Source of the DNA: Gp7-AA6 sp963832145
GTDB taxonomy: Bacteria; Acidobacteriota; Thermoanaerobaculia; UBA5066; Gp7-AA6
DNA length: 64,000 bases
NCBI GenBank assembly: GCA_963832145.1
Contig: CAWHTA010000011.1
Span: 248,001 to 312,000 of the forward strand
Direction of reading: 5' to 3'
Shown: positions 40,850 to 49,793 of the stretch, piece after piece
Position numbering within the stretch: the first letter of the stretch is position 1
Layout of the letters: each line of letters starts with the position of its first letter
Made by a program: the position numbers and the translations under genes
The notes under the pieces: model-generated
What the model was told of the DNA's origin: nothing
Seen by the model: only the letters and a program-made list of their open reading frames with translations
Databases searched by the model: none

Positions 40850-42841
40850 GCTCGTGCTCCCTCGGCGAACGCCTCCGCGGACTCCGTCAGCCGCCCGGCG
40901 CCATGGTAGGCGAGCCCGAGCCACAGGTAGGTCTGCGGGAAGGCGGCGTCCATCTCGATCGTGCGGCGAAGCTGATCGATCGCCTCGTCGTAGCGGCGCG
41001 CGACGTAGAACGCCCAGCCGTAGTCGCTGTTGATGATGAGAGACAGCGGATCGAGCGCGAGCGCGCGCTCGTATTCGGCGATCGACTCCTCGAACCGTCC
41101 GAGCGAGCCGAGCAGGAATCCGTAGAAGCGGTGAGCGAGCGCGTACTCCGGATCGAGCTTGATCGCCCGCCGGAATTCGCTCTCCGCCTTCGACCACTCC
41201 CAGTCGAGCACCTCCGCATAGGCGAGGGACGCGTGGGCTTCCGCGAGGCGATCGTCGATCTCGAGCGCTTTCCGCGCCGCGTCTTTTGCCTTCGGGCAGC
41301 CCTTCCCGCGGAGGGACCGCGGCGAAGCGATCCATCGCGAGAGCCGCCCAACAGTCGGAGAGACCGGCCCACGCGAGCGCGTAGGCGGGGTCCTTCTCGA
41401 TGGCCTGCTCGAAGTACTCGATCGCCTTCCGGATACTCGGCACCGTGCTCTTGTTCCAGTGAAATCGCCCCTTGAGATAGAGCGGGTATGCGTCCCGGTC
41501 CGCCGTATACCTCTTCGCGAGGCGTTTCTTGTGCTCCGGCTCGAGGGTCACCTTCAGGTTCGACGAGATCTCGCGCGCGATCTCCTCCTGCACCGCGAGG
41601 AGGTCGGCGATCGGCCGGTCGTAGCGCGCCCCCCAGAGCCGGAAACCGTTCGAAGCGTCCACTAGCTCAACGCTGATGGCGAGCGATGAGCCGCGCGGCG
41701 TGACGCGTCCCGAGAGAACGGTCCCGACCCCGAGCTGGCGGCCGACGTCCTGGGGATCAGCGTCCCCCCGGAACCGGAACATCGTGCTCGTCGCCATGAC
41801 CCGGAGACGGCGCAGCTGCGCGAGGTCGTTGATGAGGCTCTCGGTGATCCCCTCGGCCAGGTACTCCATCTCGGAGTCGCCGCCGGGATTCAGGAACGGG
41901 AGAACGGCGAGCGACTTCGAACGGGACGGCCGCTTCGCCGCCACGCGGAGCGGCGCTCCGGCCACGACCGTCGGCTCCGACGCTCCCGCGGACGCGAGGT
42001 CTCGGAGGAGGGGAACGAGCTCCGCCGCGGAGGCCGGTCGCTTCGCGGCGGCCTTCTCGAGGCACCGGGCGAGAAGGCGGTCGAGGTCCGGCGGAATGTC
42101 GGGGCTCACGAGCGAGGGCCGGGGCGGTTCGTCGCGAAGGATCGCGGCCATCCTTTCGAAAGCGCTCGATCCGGTGAAGGCGGGCCGCCCGGCGAGCATC
42201 TCGTGGAGCACGCAGCCGAACGCGAAGATGTCGCTGCGGGCGTCGGCGGGCTCGCCGCGCACCTGCTCCGGCGCCATGTAGCCGACGGTCCCGAGCACCG
42301 TCCCCGGCCGGGTCGGGTCGGGCGTCGTCGGCACCGACGTCCCCTCGCCGCGCGACTCTTCTTCGACCCATCTCGCCAGCCCGAAGTCGAGGATCTTGAT
42401 GCGCCCTTCGGTGGTGACGAAGACGTTGTCCGGCTTCAGGTCCCGGTGCACGATCCCGCGCGAGTGCGCGGCGGCGAGACCCTCGGCGAGGTTCGCGCCG
42501 ATCTCGGCGGCGCGCCTCCAGGGGAGCGGGCCCGGCGCAAGCGCGCCGCGAAGGGTTTCGCCGTGGAGCAGCTCGGTCACCGCGAACGAGACTCCGCCGT
42601 CGGCGCCGAAGTCGTAGATCGCGAGAAGGTTCGGGTGAGAGAGCGCCGCGATCGCCCGGGCTTCGCGCTCGAACCTCGCGAGCGACGAGGGATCGTCCGC
42701 GAGGTGCTCCGGGAGAACCTTGATCGCCACCTCGCGGCCGAGCCGGAGGTCGCGCGCGCGATAGACCTCGCCCATTCCGCCGGCTCCGAGCGGCGCGAGG
42801 ACCTCGTAGCGTTCGAGGAGGGTTCGCGAGCCGAGCGGCAC
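40538..42841 (-). CDS. Ser/Thr protein kinase with TolB-like and TPR domains (frameshifted)
   Basis: About 767 codons from a GTG. Kinase domain ~1-270: GAGGMGEVYRARD glycine loop, VAIKVLPEHL, HRDLKPDN, KILDFGLARW, GTVGYMAPEQVRG. A TolB-like domain follows (SLAVLPFLNPGGDSEMEYLAEGITESLINDLAQL ... SGRVTPRGSSLAISVELVDASNGFRLWGARYDR), then TPRs (AIEYFEQAIEKDPAYALAWAGLSDCWAALAMDRF). Near 41295 an extra C (CTGCCCGAAG) breaks the frame; the lost TPRs continue in another frame (VLDWEWSKAESEFRRAIKLDPEYALAHRFYGFLLG). About two more indels at 40800-40845 restore the frame for ERILADMKERAKTGYVPM. No transmembrane helix is visible, so it is likely cytoplasmic. Target unknown. Confidence 0.85.
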   Translation of the reverse strand: MPLGSRTLLERYEVLAPLGAGGMGEVYRARDLRLGREVAIKVLPEHLADDPSSLARFEREARAIAALSHPNLLAIYDFGADGGVSFAVTELLHGETLRGALAPGPLPWRRAAEIGANLAEGLAAAHSRGIVHRDLKPDNVFVTTEGRIKILDFGLARWVEEESRGEGTSVPTTPDPTRPGTVLGTVGYMAPEQVRGEPADARSDIFAFGCVLHEMLAGRPAFTGSSAFERMAAILRDEPPRPSLVSPDIPPDLDRLLARCLEKAAAKRPASAAELVPLLRDLASAGASEPTVVAGAPLRVAAKRPSRSKSLAVLPFLNPGGDSEMEYLAEGITESLINDLAQLRRLRVMATSTMFRFRGDADPQDVGRQLGVGTVLSGRVTPRGSSLAISVELVDASNGFRLWGARYDRPIADLLAVQEEIAREISSNLKVTLEPEHKKRLAKRYTADRDAYPLYLKGRFHWNKSTVPSIRKAIEYFEQAIEKDPAYALAWAGLSDCWAALAMDRFAAVPPREGLPEGKRRGAESARDRRSPRGSPRVPRLCGGARLGVVEGGERIPAGDQARSGVRARSPLLRIPARLARTVRGVDRRIRARARARSAVSHHQQRLRLGVLRRAPLRRGDRSASPHDRDGRRLPADLPVARARLPWRRAADGVRGGVRRGSTSSRTEARRCLPVSLWRALQAGDTTAAERILADMKERAKTGYVPMVAMVQLHLALHDIDGTFEWLDKAFAYRASFLVPMKVYPFFDKIRDDPRFRELLRGAGHAA

Positions 42842-42852
42842 GGCGGGGAATG

Positions 42853-44754
42853 TTATGCGTTCAGGATCTGGCGGCGGTCGCCGATCCTTCTGGTGACCTT
42901 TTCGCCGTCCAGGTGCTCGAGGAGCGGGATCGCGAGCTTGCGGGAGAGGCCGAACATCTCCTTGAACTCGGCGATCTCGATGCCGTCCTTCCCCGACGCC
43001 CGGAGGCGCGACACGACGCCGTCCACGGCGTCGCGGGCGATGATCCAGCCCCCGGGCAGGCGCACGAGCGCTCCCTTCTTCACGAGGTAGCCGATCAGTC
43101 CCTCCACGACCTTCTGGCGGTGCCGGACGACCTCCGCGACCTCCGCCGGAGACGGCGGGAAGAGTCCGCGCTGCCGGAAGACGTCCGCGATCCGCTCGGA
43201 GAGCTCGCGCTCGCGCCCCGGCAGGTCGTCCCGGCCGGGAACCCTCGCTTCCTCGCCCGCCGCGACGAAGGCGCCCCGCTCGAGAAGAGCCGACTCGACC
43301 GCTTCGATCCACGGCGTTTCCGCGCCCGGCAGGAGCCGCGACATCAGCGTGCTCCGCGGCATTCCGACGGCGCCGCTTCCCGCGTCGGCGTACGCGGTGA
43401 TCTCCGATCGCGCCCTCCCGACGAGCGCCGCGAGCACGGGCTCGGCGACATATCGGTCGGGCGACCGGCGAAGAGCGCGCACGCGCCCTTCCGCGACCCC
43501 GGCGGCCAGGGACTCGCGCACCTCCGCCGCGGGGACTCCCGCCCGCACCGCGAGATCCCCTTCGGACGCCCCGCTCTCCCGCTTCTCGGCGATCCAGAGT
43601 TCGAGCCTCTCCGGGAGCGTGCCGTGCTCGAGGCGGTCGAGAAACGCGCTCACCTCGGCGACCGGCCGGCGCCCGAGAGGCGGCGCGAGCGCGTCGAGGA
43701 CGACGCCGCCGCCGATCGTCGATACGGGCGACACGCGGCGGAGAACGAACCGGTCGCCCGGCGCGAACGCGAGCGGCGCGGTGAGTCGAAACTGCGCCCG
43801 CGCCGAGCCGCCCGGTTCGATCCGCCGGCCGCCGAGGACCCGGAGGGACGCCCGCGCTTCCGACGAAAAGTGGTGGAACGACACCCGGTGTCCGCTCTCG
43901 AGATGCGGCGAGGTCGGAAGGAGGTCGATCCGCACGGTCACGAGCGCGCTCGTCGCGAAAGCGCCGGGTGAAGCGAGCACGCGTCCCCGGCCGAGGTCCT
44001 CGAGCTCGACCCCGGCGAGGTTCACGCTCACGCGCTCCCCCGCGCGGGCCTCGGCCGTCTCGCGGCCGTGGACCTCGATCCGTCGCACCCGCACGATGCG
44101 CCGGTCCGGCAGGAGCTCGAGCTTCTGCTCGCGCGAGATCGTTCCCGACACGAGACTGCCCGTGACCACCGGCCCGAACCCGGCGATCGTGAACGCGCGG
44201 TCGATCGGGAGACGCACCCCGCGCGACGCGCGCTCCTCTTCCGCCTCGGGGAGGGCGAGCCCCACGAGGGCGCGCTTCAGCTCCTCGAGGCCCGCGCCCG
44301 TTCGCGCGGATACGGCGACGACGGGCGCGCCGGCGAGCGCCGAGCCGCGGACCAGGTCGGCGACGTCCGACGCCGTCACTCCGACGAGCTCCGGCGCGAC
44401 CCGGTCGGTCTTCGTCACCGCGACGACTCCCCGCCGGATTCCCAGCATGCGCACGATCTCGAAGTGCTCGCGCGTCTGCGGCATGACCGATTCGTCCGCC
44501 GCCACGACGAGGAGGACCGCGTCGATCCCTCCCGCGCCCGCGAGCATGTTCCGGACGAAGCGCTCGTGGCCGGGCACGTCGACGAAGGAGATCTGAACCC
44601 CCTCCCACTCCGCGTGCGCGAACCCGAGGTCGATCGTGATGCCGCGCCGCTTTTCTTCGGGCAGCCGGTCCGTGTCGATGCCGGTCAGCGCGCGGATGAG
44701 GGCCGTCTTGCCGTGGTCGATGTGCCCGGCGGTACCGACGAGGAAGCGGTTCAC
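42853..44754 (-). CDS. selB: Selenocysteine-specific elongation factor SelB
   Basis: 633 aa from a GTG. GTPase motifs: GTAGHIDHGKTALIRALTGIDTDRLPEEKRRGITIDLGFA (G1-G2), FVDVPGHERFVRNMLAG (G3), VAVTKTD (G4). EF-Tu-like domains II-III follow, then C-terminal winged helices (residues ~410-633) that bind SECIS RNA (DVFRQRGLFPPSPAEVAEVVRHRQKVVEGLIGYLVKKGALVRL; GIEIAEFKEMFGLSRKLAIPLLEHLD). Delivers Sec-tRNA to UGA codons, so the organism should encode selenoproteins. selA, selC and selD are not in this window. Confidence 0.95.
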   Translation of the reverse strand: MNRFLVGTAGHIDHGKTALIRALTGIDTDRLPEEKRRGITIDLGFAHAEWEGVQISFVDVPGHERFVRNMLAGAGGIDAVLLVVAADESVMPQTREHFEIVRMLGIRRGVVAVTKTDRVAPELVGVTASDVADLVRGSALAGAPVVAVSARTGAGLEELKRALVGLALPEAEEERASRGVRLPIDRAFTIAGFGPVVTGSLVSGTISREQKLELLPDRRIVRVRRIEVHGRETAEARAGERVSVNLAGVELEDLGRGRVLASPGAFATSALVTVRIDLLPTSPHLESGHRVSFHHFSSEARASLRVLGGRRIEPGGSARAQFRLTAPLAFAPGDRFVLRRVSPVSTIGGGVVLDALAPPLGRRPVAEVSAFLDRLEHGTLPERLELWIAEKRESGASEGDLAVRAGVPAAEVRESLAAGVAEGRVRALRRSPDRYVAEPVLAALVGRARSEITAYADAGSGAVGMPRSTLMSRLLPGAETPWIEAVESALLERGAFVAAGEEARVPGRDDLPGRERELSERIADVFRQRGLFPPSPAEVAEVVRHRQKVVEGLIGYLVKKGALVRLPGGWIIARDAVDGVVSRLRASGKDGIEIAEFKEMFGLSRKLAIPLLEHLDGEKVTRRIGDRRQILNA

Positions 44755-44816
44755 CCGGACAGGCTATAGCGAGGCCGCAAGTCCCGGGTCCCTGCAGCGG
44801 GTGGTAGCCTCCCCGA

Positions 44817-45254
44817 ATGCGCGGCCCGATCGAGAGCGATCTCAAACAGGCGCTCAAGGCCGGCGAAAAGCGCCGGGTTTCCACCCTGCGGCTCCTCCTC
44901 TCCGCTTTCCAGAACGACCGGATCGAGAAAGGCCGCGAGCTGACGGACGAAGAGAGCGAGGCTCTCATCCGGCGGGCGGTCAAGCAGCGGCGCGAGTCGA
45001 TCGAGCAGTACCGCAAAGGCGGGCGGGAAGACCTCGCCGCAACCGAGGCGGAAGAGCTCGAGATCCTGGAGGCCTACCTGCCGAAGGGCCTGTCGGACGC
45101 CGAGCTCGAAGCCGCGATCGTGGAGATCATCCGGGAGAAGGGCTTCCAGACGGCGCGCGACGCCGGTCTCGTGATGAAAGAGCTCATGACTCTCCACCGC
45201 GGCCGCGTGGACGGGAAGCGGGCCCAGGAGATCGCGCGACGGCTCCTTTCGTGA
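44817..45254 (+). CDS. GatB/YqeY domain protein
   Basis: 145 aa, full length for the family: IESDLKQALKAGEKRRVSTLRLLLSAFQNDRIEKGRELTDEE, AVKQRRESIEQYRKGGREDLAATEAEELEILEAYLPKGLSDAEL and KGFQTARDAGLVMKELMTLHRGRVDGKRAQEIARRLL. Related to the tRNA-binding tail of the GatB amidotransferase subunit; a stand-alone role is unproven. First of three genes joined by 4-base stop/start overlaps. Confidence 0.93.
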   Translation: MRGPIESDLKQALKAGEKRRVSTLRLLLSAFQNDRIEKGRELTDEESEALIRRAVKQRRESIEQYRKGGREDLAATEAEELEILEAYLPKGLSDAELEAAIVEIIREKGFQTARDAGLVMKELMTLHRGRVDGKRAQEIARRLLS

Positions 45255-45853
45255 GCGCGCCGACCGAGGACCCTGCGGCGCGGCGAGCGGATCGGATCCG
45301 GGGAAGCGAGGTCGAGGTCAAGCTTCCCGCCCCTGATCTCGATGCCATCCGCGGACGCCTCCGGGAGGGCGCTGCGACGATCGCCGCACCCCGCCACCTC
45401 GAGAGAAACTGCCTCTACGACGACTCGGACGGCTCGATCGGGAAACGGGGCTGCGTGCTCCGGCTCCGGCGCAAGCCGGCCGCCGCGATCCTGACTTTCA
45501 AGGGCCGGGCGCAGTTCGCGGGCGGCGTGAAAACGCGCGAGGAGCGCGAGACCCGGGTCGAGGACCCGGACGAGCTCGACCGGATCCTCCGCGGCCTCGG
45601 ATACGAGCCGTGCTTCCGCTACGAGAAGCATCGTGAGGAGTGGTCGTTCGAGCGGTGCGTCGTCGCGCTCGACGAGACCCCGATCGGAAAGTTCGTCGAA
45701 GTCGAAGGCGAGCCCCCGGCGATCCGCGGAGTTCTCACGAGGCTCGGGCTCGACCCGGCAGAAGCGCTTCCCTACTCCTACCCCGACCTCTACGCGCGCC
45801 GTTGCCGCGAGGACCCCTCCCTTCCGGCGGACATGCTCCTCGAGAAGGCATGA
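45251..45853 (+). CDS. CYTH domain protein (class IV adenylate cyclase-like)
   Basis: 200 aa from a GTG overlapping the yqeY stop. The tunnel-fold signature ExExK is present (EVEVKL near residue 20), followed by YDDSDGSIGKRGCVLRLRRKPAAAILTFKGRA, VKTREERETRVEDPDELDRILRGLGYEPCFRYEKHREEW and GKFVEVEGEPPAIRGVL. Could be a class IV adenylate cyclase (CyaB) or a triphosphatase acting on thiamine- or polyphosphate; sequence alone does not decide. The next start overlaps its stop (ATGA). Confidence 0.9.
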   Translation: MSAPTEDPAARRADRIRGSEVEVKLPAPDLDAIRGRLREGAATIAAPRHLERNCLYDDSDGSIGKRGCVLRLRRKPAAAILTFKGRAQFAGGVKTREERETRVEDPDELDRILRGLGYEPCFRYEKHREEWSFERCVVALDETPIGKFVEVEGEPPAIRGVLTRLGLDPAEALPYSYPDLYARRCREDPSLPADMLLEKA

Positions 45854-46824
45854 AGGCGTTTCTGCTCGCCGCCGGCCTCGGCACGAGGTTCCGGCCGGTC
45901 ACCGAAGAGATCCCGAAGTCCCTGTTTCCCTTCCTGAACGTTCCGCTCGCGCTCGGCCACCTCTCCCGCCTGGCGGGGGCGGGCGTGACGGAAGTCGGGA
46001 TCAACCTTCACCACCTCGGTGCGACGATCGAAGAGAAACTCGCCAGGCTCCCGCCGGGGCTTCCCCGGGTGCGGTTCTTCCGCGAGCCGGAGATCCTCGG
46101 GACGGCCGGGGCGCTCCGCAACGCTTCGGAGTGGCTCGCGGGCGACGACTTCGTCGTGGTCAACGCGGACTCCGCGATCAACGCGGACTTCGGCGCCCTC
46201 CTTTCCCGCCACCGGGAAACGGGCCGAGCGGTGACCCTGCTCGTCACCGAGAACGAAGCTCCCACCCGCTTCACCCCGCTCGCGTCCCAGGGAGACCGCA
46301 TCGTCTCCTTCGGAACGAAGTCCTCCTGGCCCCTCGCCTACACCGGGGTCGCCGCTTTCTCGCCGCGAGTGCTCGCGCGCATTCCGGAGGGGGAACGCTC
46401 TCTCGTTGCCGACCTCTGGAAACCGCTCCTCGATTCCGGCGAGGAGATCGGCTGGCTGCTGCACGATCAGCCGTTCTGGGACCTCGGCACCCCGCGCGAC
46501 TTTCTCCGGGCCACCCGGCAGGTCCTCACTCGCGCCGAGTCGTTCCCTTCGGAGAGGGGAAAGTTCGATCCGACCGCGCGCATCCTTTCCCTTACGCCCA
46601 CGAAGAACTTCGACGGCGTGTCGAGCGTCGTCGGCCGGGCGACGATCGGTCGCGGCGCACACCTGATCGAAAGCGTCGTCTGGGACGGCGTCGAAGTCGG
46701 CGCGGGCGCGGAGCTCAAGGGATGCATCGCTGCCCGCGGCAAGATCCTTCCCGGCGCCGTGCACCGCGACTCCGTCCTCTGGGGCGATGCGGACTCCCCG
46801 GCGACGGCCTACCCGATCGACTGA
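45850..46824 (+). CDS. Sugar-nucleotide (NDP-hexose) pyrophosphorylase-like transferase
   Basis: 324 aa. N-terminal nucleotidyltransferase signature KAFLLAAGLGTRFRPVTEEIPKSLFPFLNVPL, GINLHHLGATIEEKL, GTAGALRNASEWLAGDDFVVVNADSA, then a left-handed-beta-helix-like C-terminus (SSVVGRATIGRGAHLIESVVWDGVEVGAGAELKGCIAARGK). Of the mannose-1-phosphate guanylyltransferase / MurU group; the sugar is not determined. Last gene of the yqeY-CYTH-transferase operon. Confidence 0.92.
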   Translation: MKAFLLAAGLGTRFRPVTEEIPKSLFPFLNVPLALGHLSRLAGAGVTEVGINLHHLGATIEEKLARLPPGLPRVRFFREPEILGTAGALRNASEWLAGDDFVVVNADSAINADFGALLSRHRETGRAVTLLVTENEAPTRFTPLASQGDRIVSFGTKSSWPLAYTGVAAFSPRVLARIPEGERSLVADLWKPLLDSGEEIGWLLHDQPFWDLGTPRDFLRATRQVLTRAESFPSERGKFDPTARILSLTPTKNFDGVSSVVGRATIGRGAHLIESVVWDGVEVGAGAELKGCIAARGKILPGAVHRDSVLWGDADSPATAYPID

Positions 46825-46836
46825 CCTTTCGTCACC

Positions 46837-47466
46837 TCACTTCCTCCAGCTCTTCTCCCCGCGATGGTGGAAGAGCGTGCGCACCTTCGCGGACCGCCCG
46901 AAGACGCGCACGACCGCCATCCGATCGCGCCCGTCCCATAAGTAGACCGAGCCCGGCGTGCTCTCTCCGAGCGGGGAGAAAGAGCAGAGGTCCGAGCTGT
47001 TGAAGCGGATCGGGTCGTCCAGGCGATCGAGCGTCGAGCCGGGGCTGCCCGGATCCGGCACCGGCGTGCCTTTGAGGATCCCGGGAATCACGTCGGCTCT
47101 CGGCCAGATGATCGCAAGACCGAGCGAGCGGTCCACTCCGGACGCGATCTCCGCGTTGAGAACGCCGTTTCCGTTTCCATCGCGAAAGAGCGCCCACTCC
47201 CAGCGGCCGCCGTCCTTTCGGAACTTGAGGGCGACCGAGATGCCTTTCGTGAGCGCGTAGGCGCGAGCGCGAAGAAATCCCGCCGAGAGCTCCGCCGCTG
47301 CAGACCGCACCGCGAGCGCCGACTGGAGCTGAAACGCGCCGGTCGCCGTGGCCGCGAGAAGCGCGCCCGCAACGGCGAGCCCGACGACGAGCTCGATCGA
47401 GGTCAGGCCGCACGAAAGGGAAAGCCCGGGACCGCGGGCGCGGCCCCGGGCGGGCACGAGCTTCAC
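46837..47466 (-). CDS. Type II/IV pseudopilin (GspH/FimT-like)
   Basis: 209 aa. Basic leader then the prepilin cleavage site G/LTSIELVVGLAVAGALLAATATGAF, with Glu at +5 and the usual hydrophobic helix. The globular part is GspH-like (AAAELSAGFLRARAYALTKGISVALKFRKDGGRWEWALFRDGNGNGVLN). GTG start overlaps the stop of the comEA-like gene. Minor pseudopilin of a type II secretion or type IV pilus system; other components are not nearby. Coupling to ComEA hints at a competence pilus (inference). Confidence 0.88.
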   Translation of the reverse strand: MKLVPARGRARGPGLSLSCGLTSIELVVGLAVAGALLAATATGAFQLQSALAVRSAAAELSAGFLRARAYALTKGISVALKFRKDGGRWEWALFRDGNGNGVLNAEIASGVDRSLGLAIIWPRADVIPGILKGTPVPDPGSPGSTLDRLDDPIRFNSSDLCSFSPLGESTPGSVYLWDGRDRMAVVRVFGRSAKVRTLFHHRGEKSWRK

Positions 47467-47885
47467 CGTCCCTTGCCCGCGGGGACGGAGGCCGGAGCGG
47501 GTTTGGGCGCGGGCTTGTTGGCGGGAACGGAATCTCCCCGCTTTCGGGGAGATCCCGAGCGAACCTTGGCGGCGAGTGTGGTGGGACCGCTCACGGCGAG
47601 GTAGGGCTTCAAGGTCAGGAAGAGCTTTTCGCCGATGCCCTTGACCTCCATGAGGTCCTCGGTGCGGGCAAACGGCCCATGGCTCTTTCGATACTCGAGA
47701 ACGCGGACGGCGACTTTCTCGCCGATGCGCGGCAGAAAAGCGATCTGCGCCGCGGAAGCCTGGTTGATGTTCACCTTCCCGGAGGGCGCCGCCTCGGGGG
47801 CGGTGTCCGCGCGAGCTCCGGCGGCGCCGGCGAAGAGAAAGGCCGCGGCGAGCAGGGCGGCCGGGGCTTTTCGAATCGTGGTCAT
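47463..47885 (-). CDS. ComEA-type helix-hairpin-helix protein
   Basis: 140 aa. Signal peptide TIRKAPAALLAAAFLFAGAAGARA, then two HhH motifs: VNINQASAAQIAFLPRIGEKVAVRVLEYRKSHGPFARTEDLMEVKGIGEKLFLTLKPYLA. A low-complexity Lys/Pro/Ala tail follows (ANKPAPKPAPASVPAGKGR). Periplasmic DNA-binding protein of natural transformation; the pseudopilin gene directly follows with a 4-bp overlap. Confidence 0.9.
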   Translation of the reverse strand: MTTIRKAPAALLAAAFLFAGAAGARADTAPEAAPSGKVNINQASAAQIAFLPRIGEKVAVRVLEYRKSHGPFARTEDLMEVKGIGEKLFLTLKPYLAVSGPTTLAAKVRSGSPRKRGDSVPANKPAPKPAPASVPAGKGR

Positions 47886-48115
47886 GGATGCTCCTTTTTT
47901 CGACTGCGCGAGGGGATTTCGATACGGGTCGGACTCGGGATGATCGAAACGGTTCCGTCCTCATCGAGTTTTGCGATCAGGCGTTCTCCATCGGCACCTC
48001 CTGTCTTGATCCGGGCAGAGGGCGAGAAGCGTGCCCCGTGCGCTCCTTCACCGAACTTCTGTCGCGGAAGGCGTTGCGCGTTTCGGAGCGCCTCACGCGG
48101 CGATGCACGGTGCAA
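47882..48115 (-). CDS. Small hypothetical protein upstream of comEA
   Basis: 77 codons from an ATG. The last half (DGERLIAKLDEDGTVSIIPSPTRIEIPSR) looks like two beta strands with a turn and a basic tail. Its stop overlaps the comEA start (ATGA), the spacing expected of a coupled operon. No family recognised; the N-terminal half (MHRASPREALRNAQRLPR) is less protein-like, and a later start is possible. Confidence 0.4.
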   Translation of the reverse strand: MHRASPREALRNAQRLPRQKFGEGAHGARFSPSARIKTGGADGERLIAKLDEDGTVSIIPSPTRIEIPSRSRKKEHP

Positions 48116-48251
48116 GAAAAGCTGCCGGGTGGAGGAGGTCGGAACGGGCCGAAAGCTCTGAACCGGCAGGGCTCCCGCGCGAACGGAAAGCGCGCCGGCA
48201 CCCGACGGGAGTTTTTACGGGGCTACCGGACGCCCGATAGACTCTGCCGTC

Positions 48252-48896
48252 GTGCCGGGCCGGGAGTTCGTCGTCGGAGTCTCGGGCGCGTCCGGCGCGT
48301 CGCTGCCGCGGCGGTTCGTGGAGCTGGTCAGCCGCGCGCCGGGGGTGTCGCGCCTTCACCTCGTCTTCTCCTCGTCGAGCCTGAAGGTCGCGCGGACCGA
48401 AATCGACCCCGCGATCGCCACCGGGAGGGATTGGGTGTCGCGCCTCGATCTCCCCCGCGACGCCGCGCGGCGCCTGGAGCTCCACTCGAACGACGACGTC
48501 GGGGCGACGATCGCGTCGGGCTCCTATCCGGTCGCCGGCATGGCTGTCGTCCCCTGTAGCGCCGGGACCCTGGGAGCGATCGCGAACGGAATCTCCCGCG
48601 ACCTCCTCCAGCGCGCCGCCGACGTCTGTCTGAAGGAACGGCGGCCGCTCGTTCTCGCGTTCCGGGAGTCCCCCTACTCGCTCATCCACGTCGAGAACAT
48701 GCGGCGGGTGACTCTCGCCGGTGCGGTCGTCGCGCCCCCCTCCCCGGCGTTCTACATCCGGGAGCCCTCGATGGACCGCTTCCTCGACGCGTGGTGCGCT
48801 CGCGCGGCACGGCTCATCGGGATCGACCTCCCGGACGAGGCGTTTCGGTGGACCGGGACCGGGAAGGAGCGCGCGCGGAAACCCCGGCGGTCGTGA
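48252..48896 (+). CDS. ubiX: Flavin prenyltransferase UbiX
   Basis: 214 aa. GVSGASGASLPRRFVELV flavin-phosphate loop, ASGSYPVAGMAVVPCSAGTLGAIANGISRDLLQRAADVCLKERRPLVLAFRESPYSLIHVENM and APPSPAFYIREPSMD are canonical. Makes the prenylated FMN used by UbiD decarboxylases in quinone synthesis. It is followed with a GTGA overlap by a UbiA-type prenyltransferase, the pairing typical of ubiquinone or menaquinone (futalosine branch) pathways. Confidence 0.94.
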   Translation: MPGREFVVGVSGASGASLPRRFVELVSRAPGVSRLHLVFSSSSLKVARTEIDPAIATGRDWVSRLDLPRDAARRLELHSNDDVGATIASGSYPVAGMAVVPCSAGTLGAIANGISRDLLQRAADVCLKERRPLVLAFRESPYSLIHVENMRRVTLAGAVVAPPSPAFYIREPSMDRFLDAWCARAARLIGIDLPDEAFRWTGTGKERARKPRRS

Positions 48897-49768
48897 CGGG
48901 CGCATCCCCTCGCGTCGCGCGGCCCCTTCGCACGACGCTCGAGATGATCAAGTTCTCGCACACGATCTTCGCCCTGCCGTTCGCCCTGCTGGCCGCGGTG
49001 CTCGCGGCGGACGGCTGGCCCGATCCGGCCACGCTCGTGAAGATCCTTCTCGCGATGATCGGCGCGCGAAGCGCCGCCATGGCTCACAACCGTCTCGCCG
49101 ACCGCGAGCTCGACGCCGCGAACCCGCGGACCGCGTCGCGGGCCCTTCCTTCCGGCGCCCTCTCGGTGACCTACGTCCGCGTGTTCCTGGCGGCCTCGGT
49201 CGTCCTCTTCGTCGCGGCCGCGGCGAGCCTGAACCGCCTGACTCTCCTTCTCTCGCCGGTCGCGCTCGCCCTCCTCTTTCTCTATGCGTACGCGAAGCGC
49301 CACACCTCGCTTTCGCACGTCCTTCTGGGCGTCTGCCTCGCGATGGCGCCCATGGGCGCCTGGATCGCCGTGCGCGGAGAACTGGGAACGGTGCCGGTGC
49401 TGCTCGGCCTCGCCGTGCTGTGCTGGACCGCGGGCTTCGACGTGATCTACGCGCTGCAGGACGAGGAGCACGACCGCCGGACGGGCCTCTACTCGATCCC
49501 GGCCCGGCTCGGCGCGGGTCCCGCCCTGGCGATTTCCGCGCTCTTCCACGCCGGTATGCTCGCGCTGCTCCTCCTCGTCTGGCGCATGCAGGGAGGCGGG
49601 ACGCTCTTCGGGATCGGCATCGGGGCCACCGCCGCCGCGCTCCTCTACCAGCACTCGGTGGTGCGGCCTCGCGACCTTTCCCGCGTGAACGCCGCGTTCT
49701 TCACGGCGAACGGGTTCGTGTCGGTGGCGCTCGCGGCGTTCGGGATCGCGGACGTGATGGTGAGGTAG
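48893..49768 (+). CDS. ubiA: UbiA family prenyltransferase
   Basis: 291 aa, eight to nine membrane helices. First Asp-rich motif MAHNRLADRELDAANPRTASRALPSG (NxxxDxxxD) and second DEEHDRRTGLYSIPARLG, both needed for Mg-diphosphate binding. GTG overlaps the ubiX stop. Could be 4-hydroxybenzoate polyprenyltransferase or the futalosine-pathway MqnP; the ubiX-ubiA pairing fits both. Confidence 0.9.
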   Translation: MTGASPRVARPLRTTLEMIKFSHTIFALPFALLAAVLAADGWPDPATLVKILLAMIGARSAAMAHNRLADRELDAANPRTASRALPSGALSVTYVRVFLAASVVLFVAAAASLNRLTLLLSPVALALLFLYAYAKRHTSLSHVLLGVCLAMAPMGAWIAVRGELGTVPVLLGLAVLCWTAGFDVIYALQDEEHDRRTGLYSIPARLGAGPALAISALFHAGMLALLLLVWRMQGGGTLFGIGIGATAAALLYQHSVVRPRDLSRVNAAFFTANGFVSVALAAFGIADVMVR

Positions 49769-49793
49769 TCCCTTCGTCTAGAATCCGTCGCCG

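Noticed and set aside
40538..45016. Single 1492-codon frame covering the kinase and the selB region on the minus strand
   Set aside because: Its first ~725 codons are an off-frame reading of selB; the kinase begins at the GTG at 42841 with a clear domain start.
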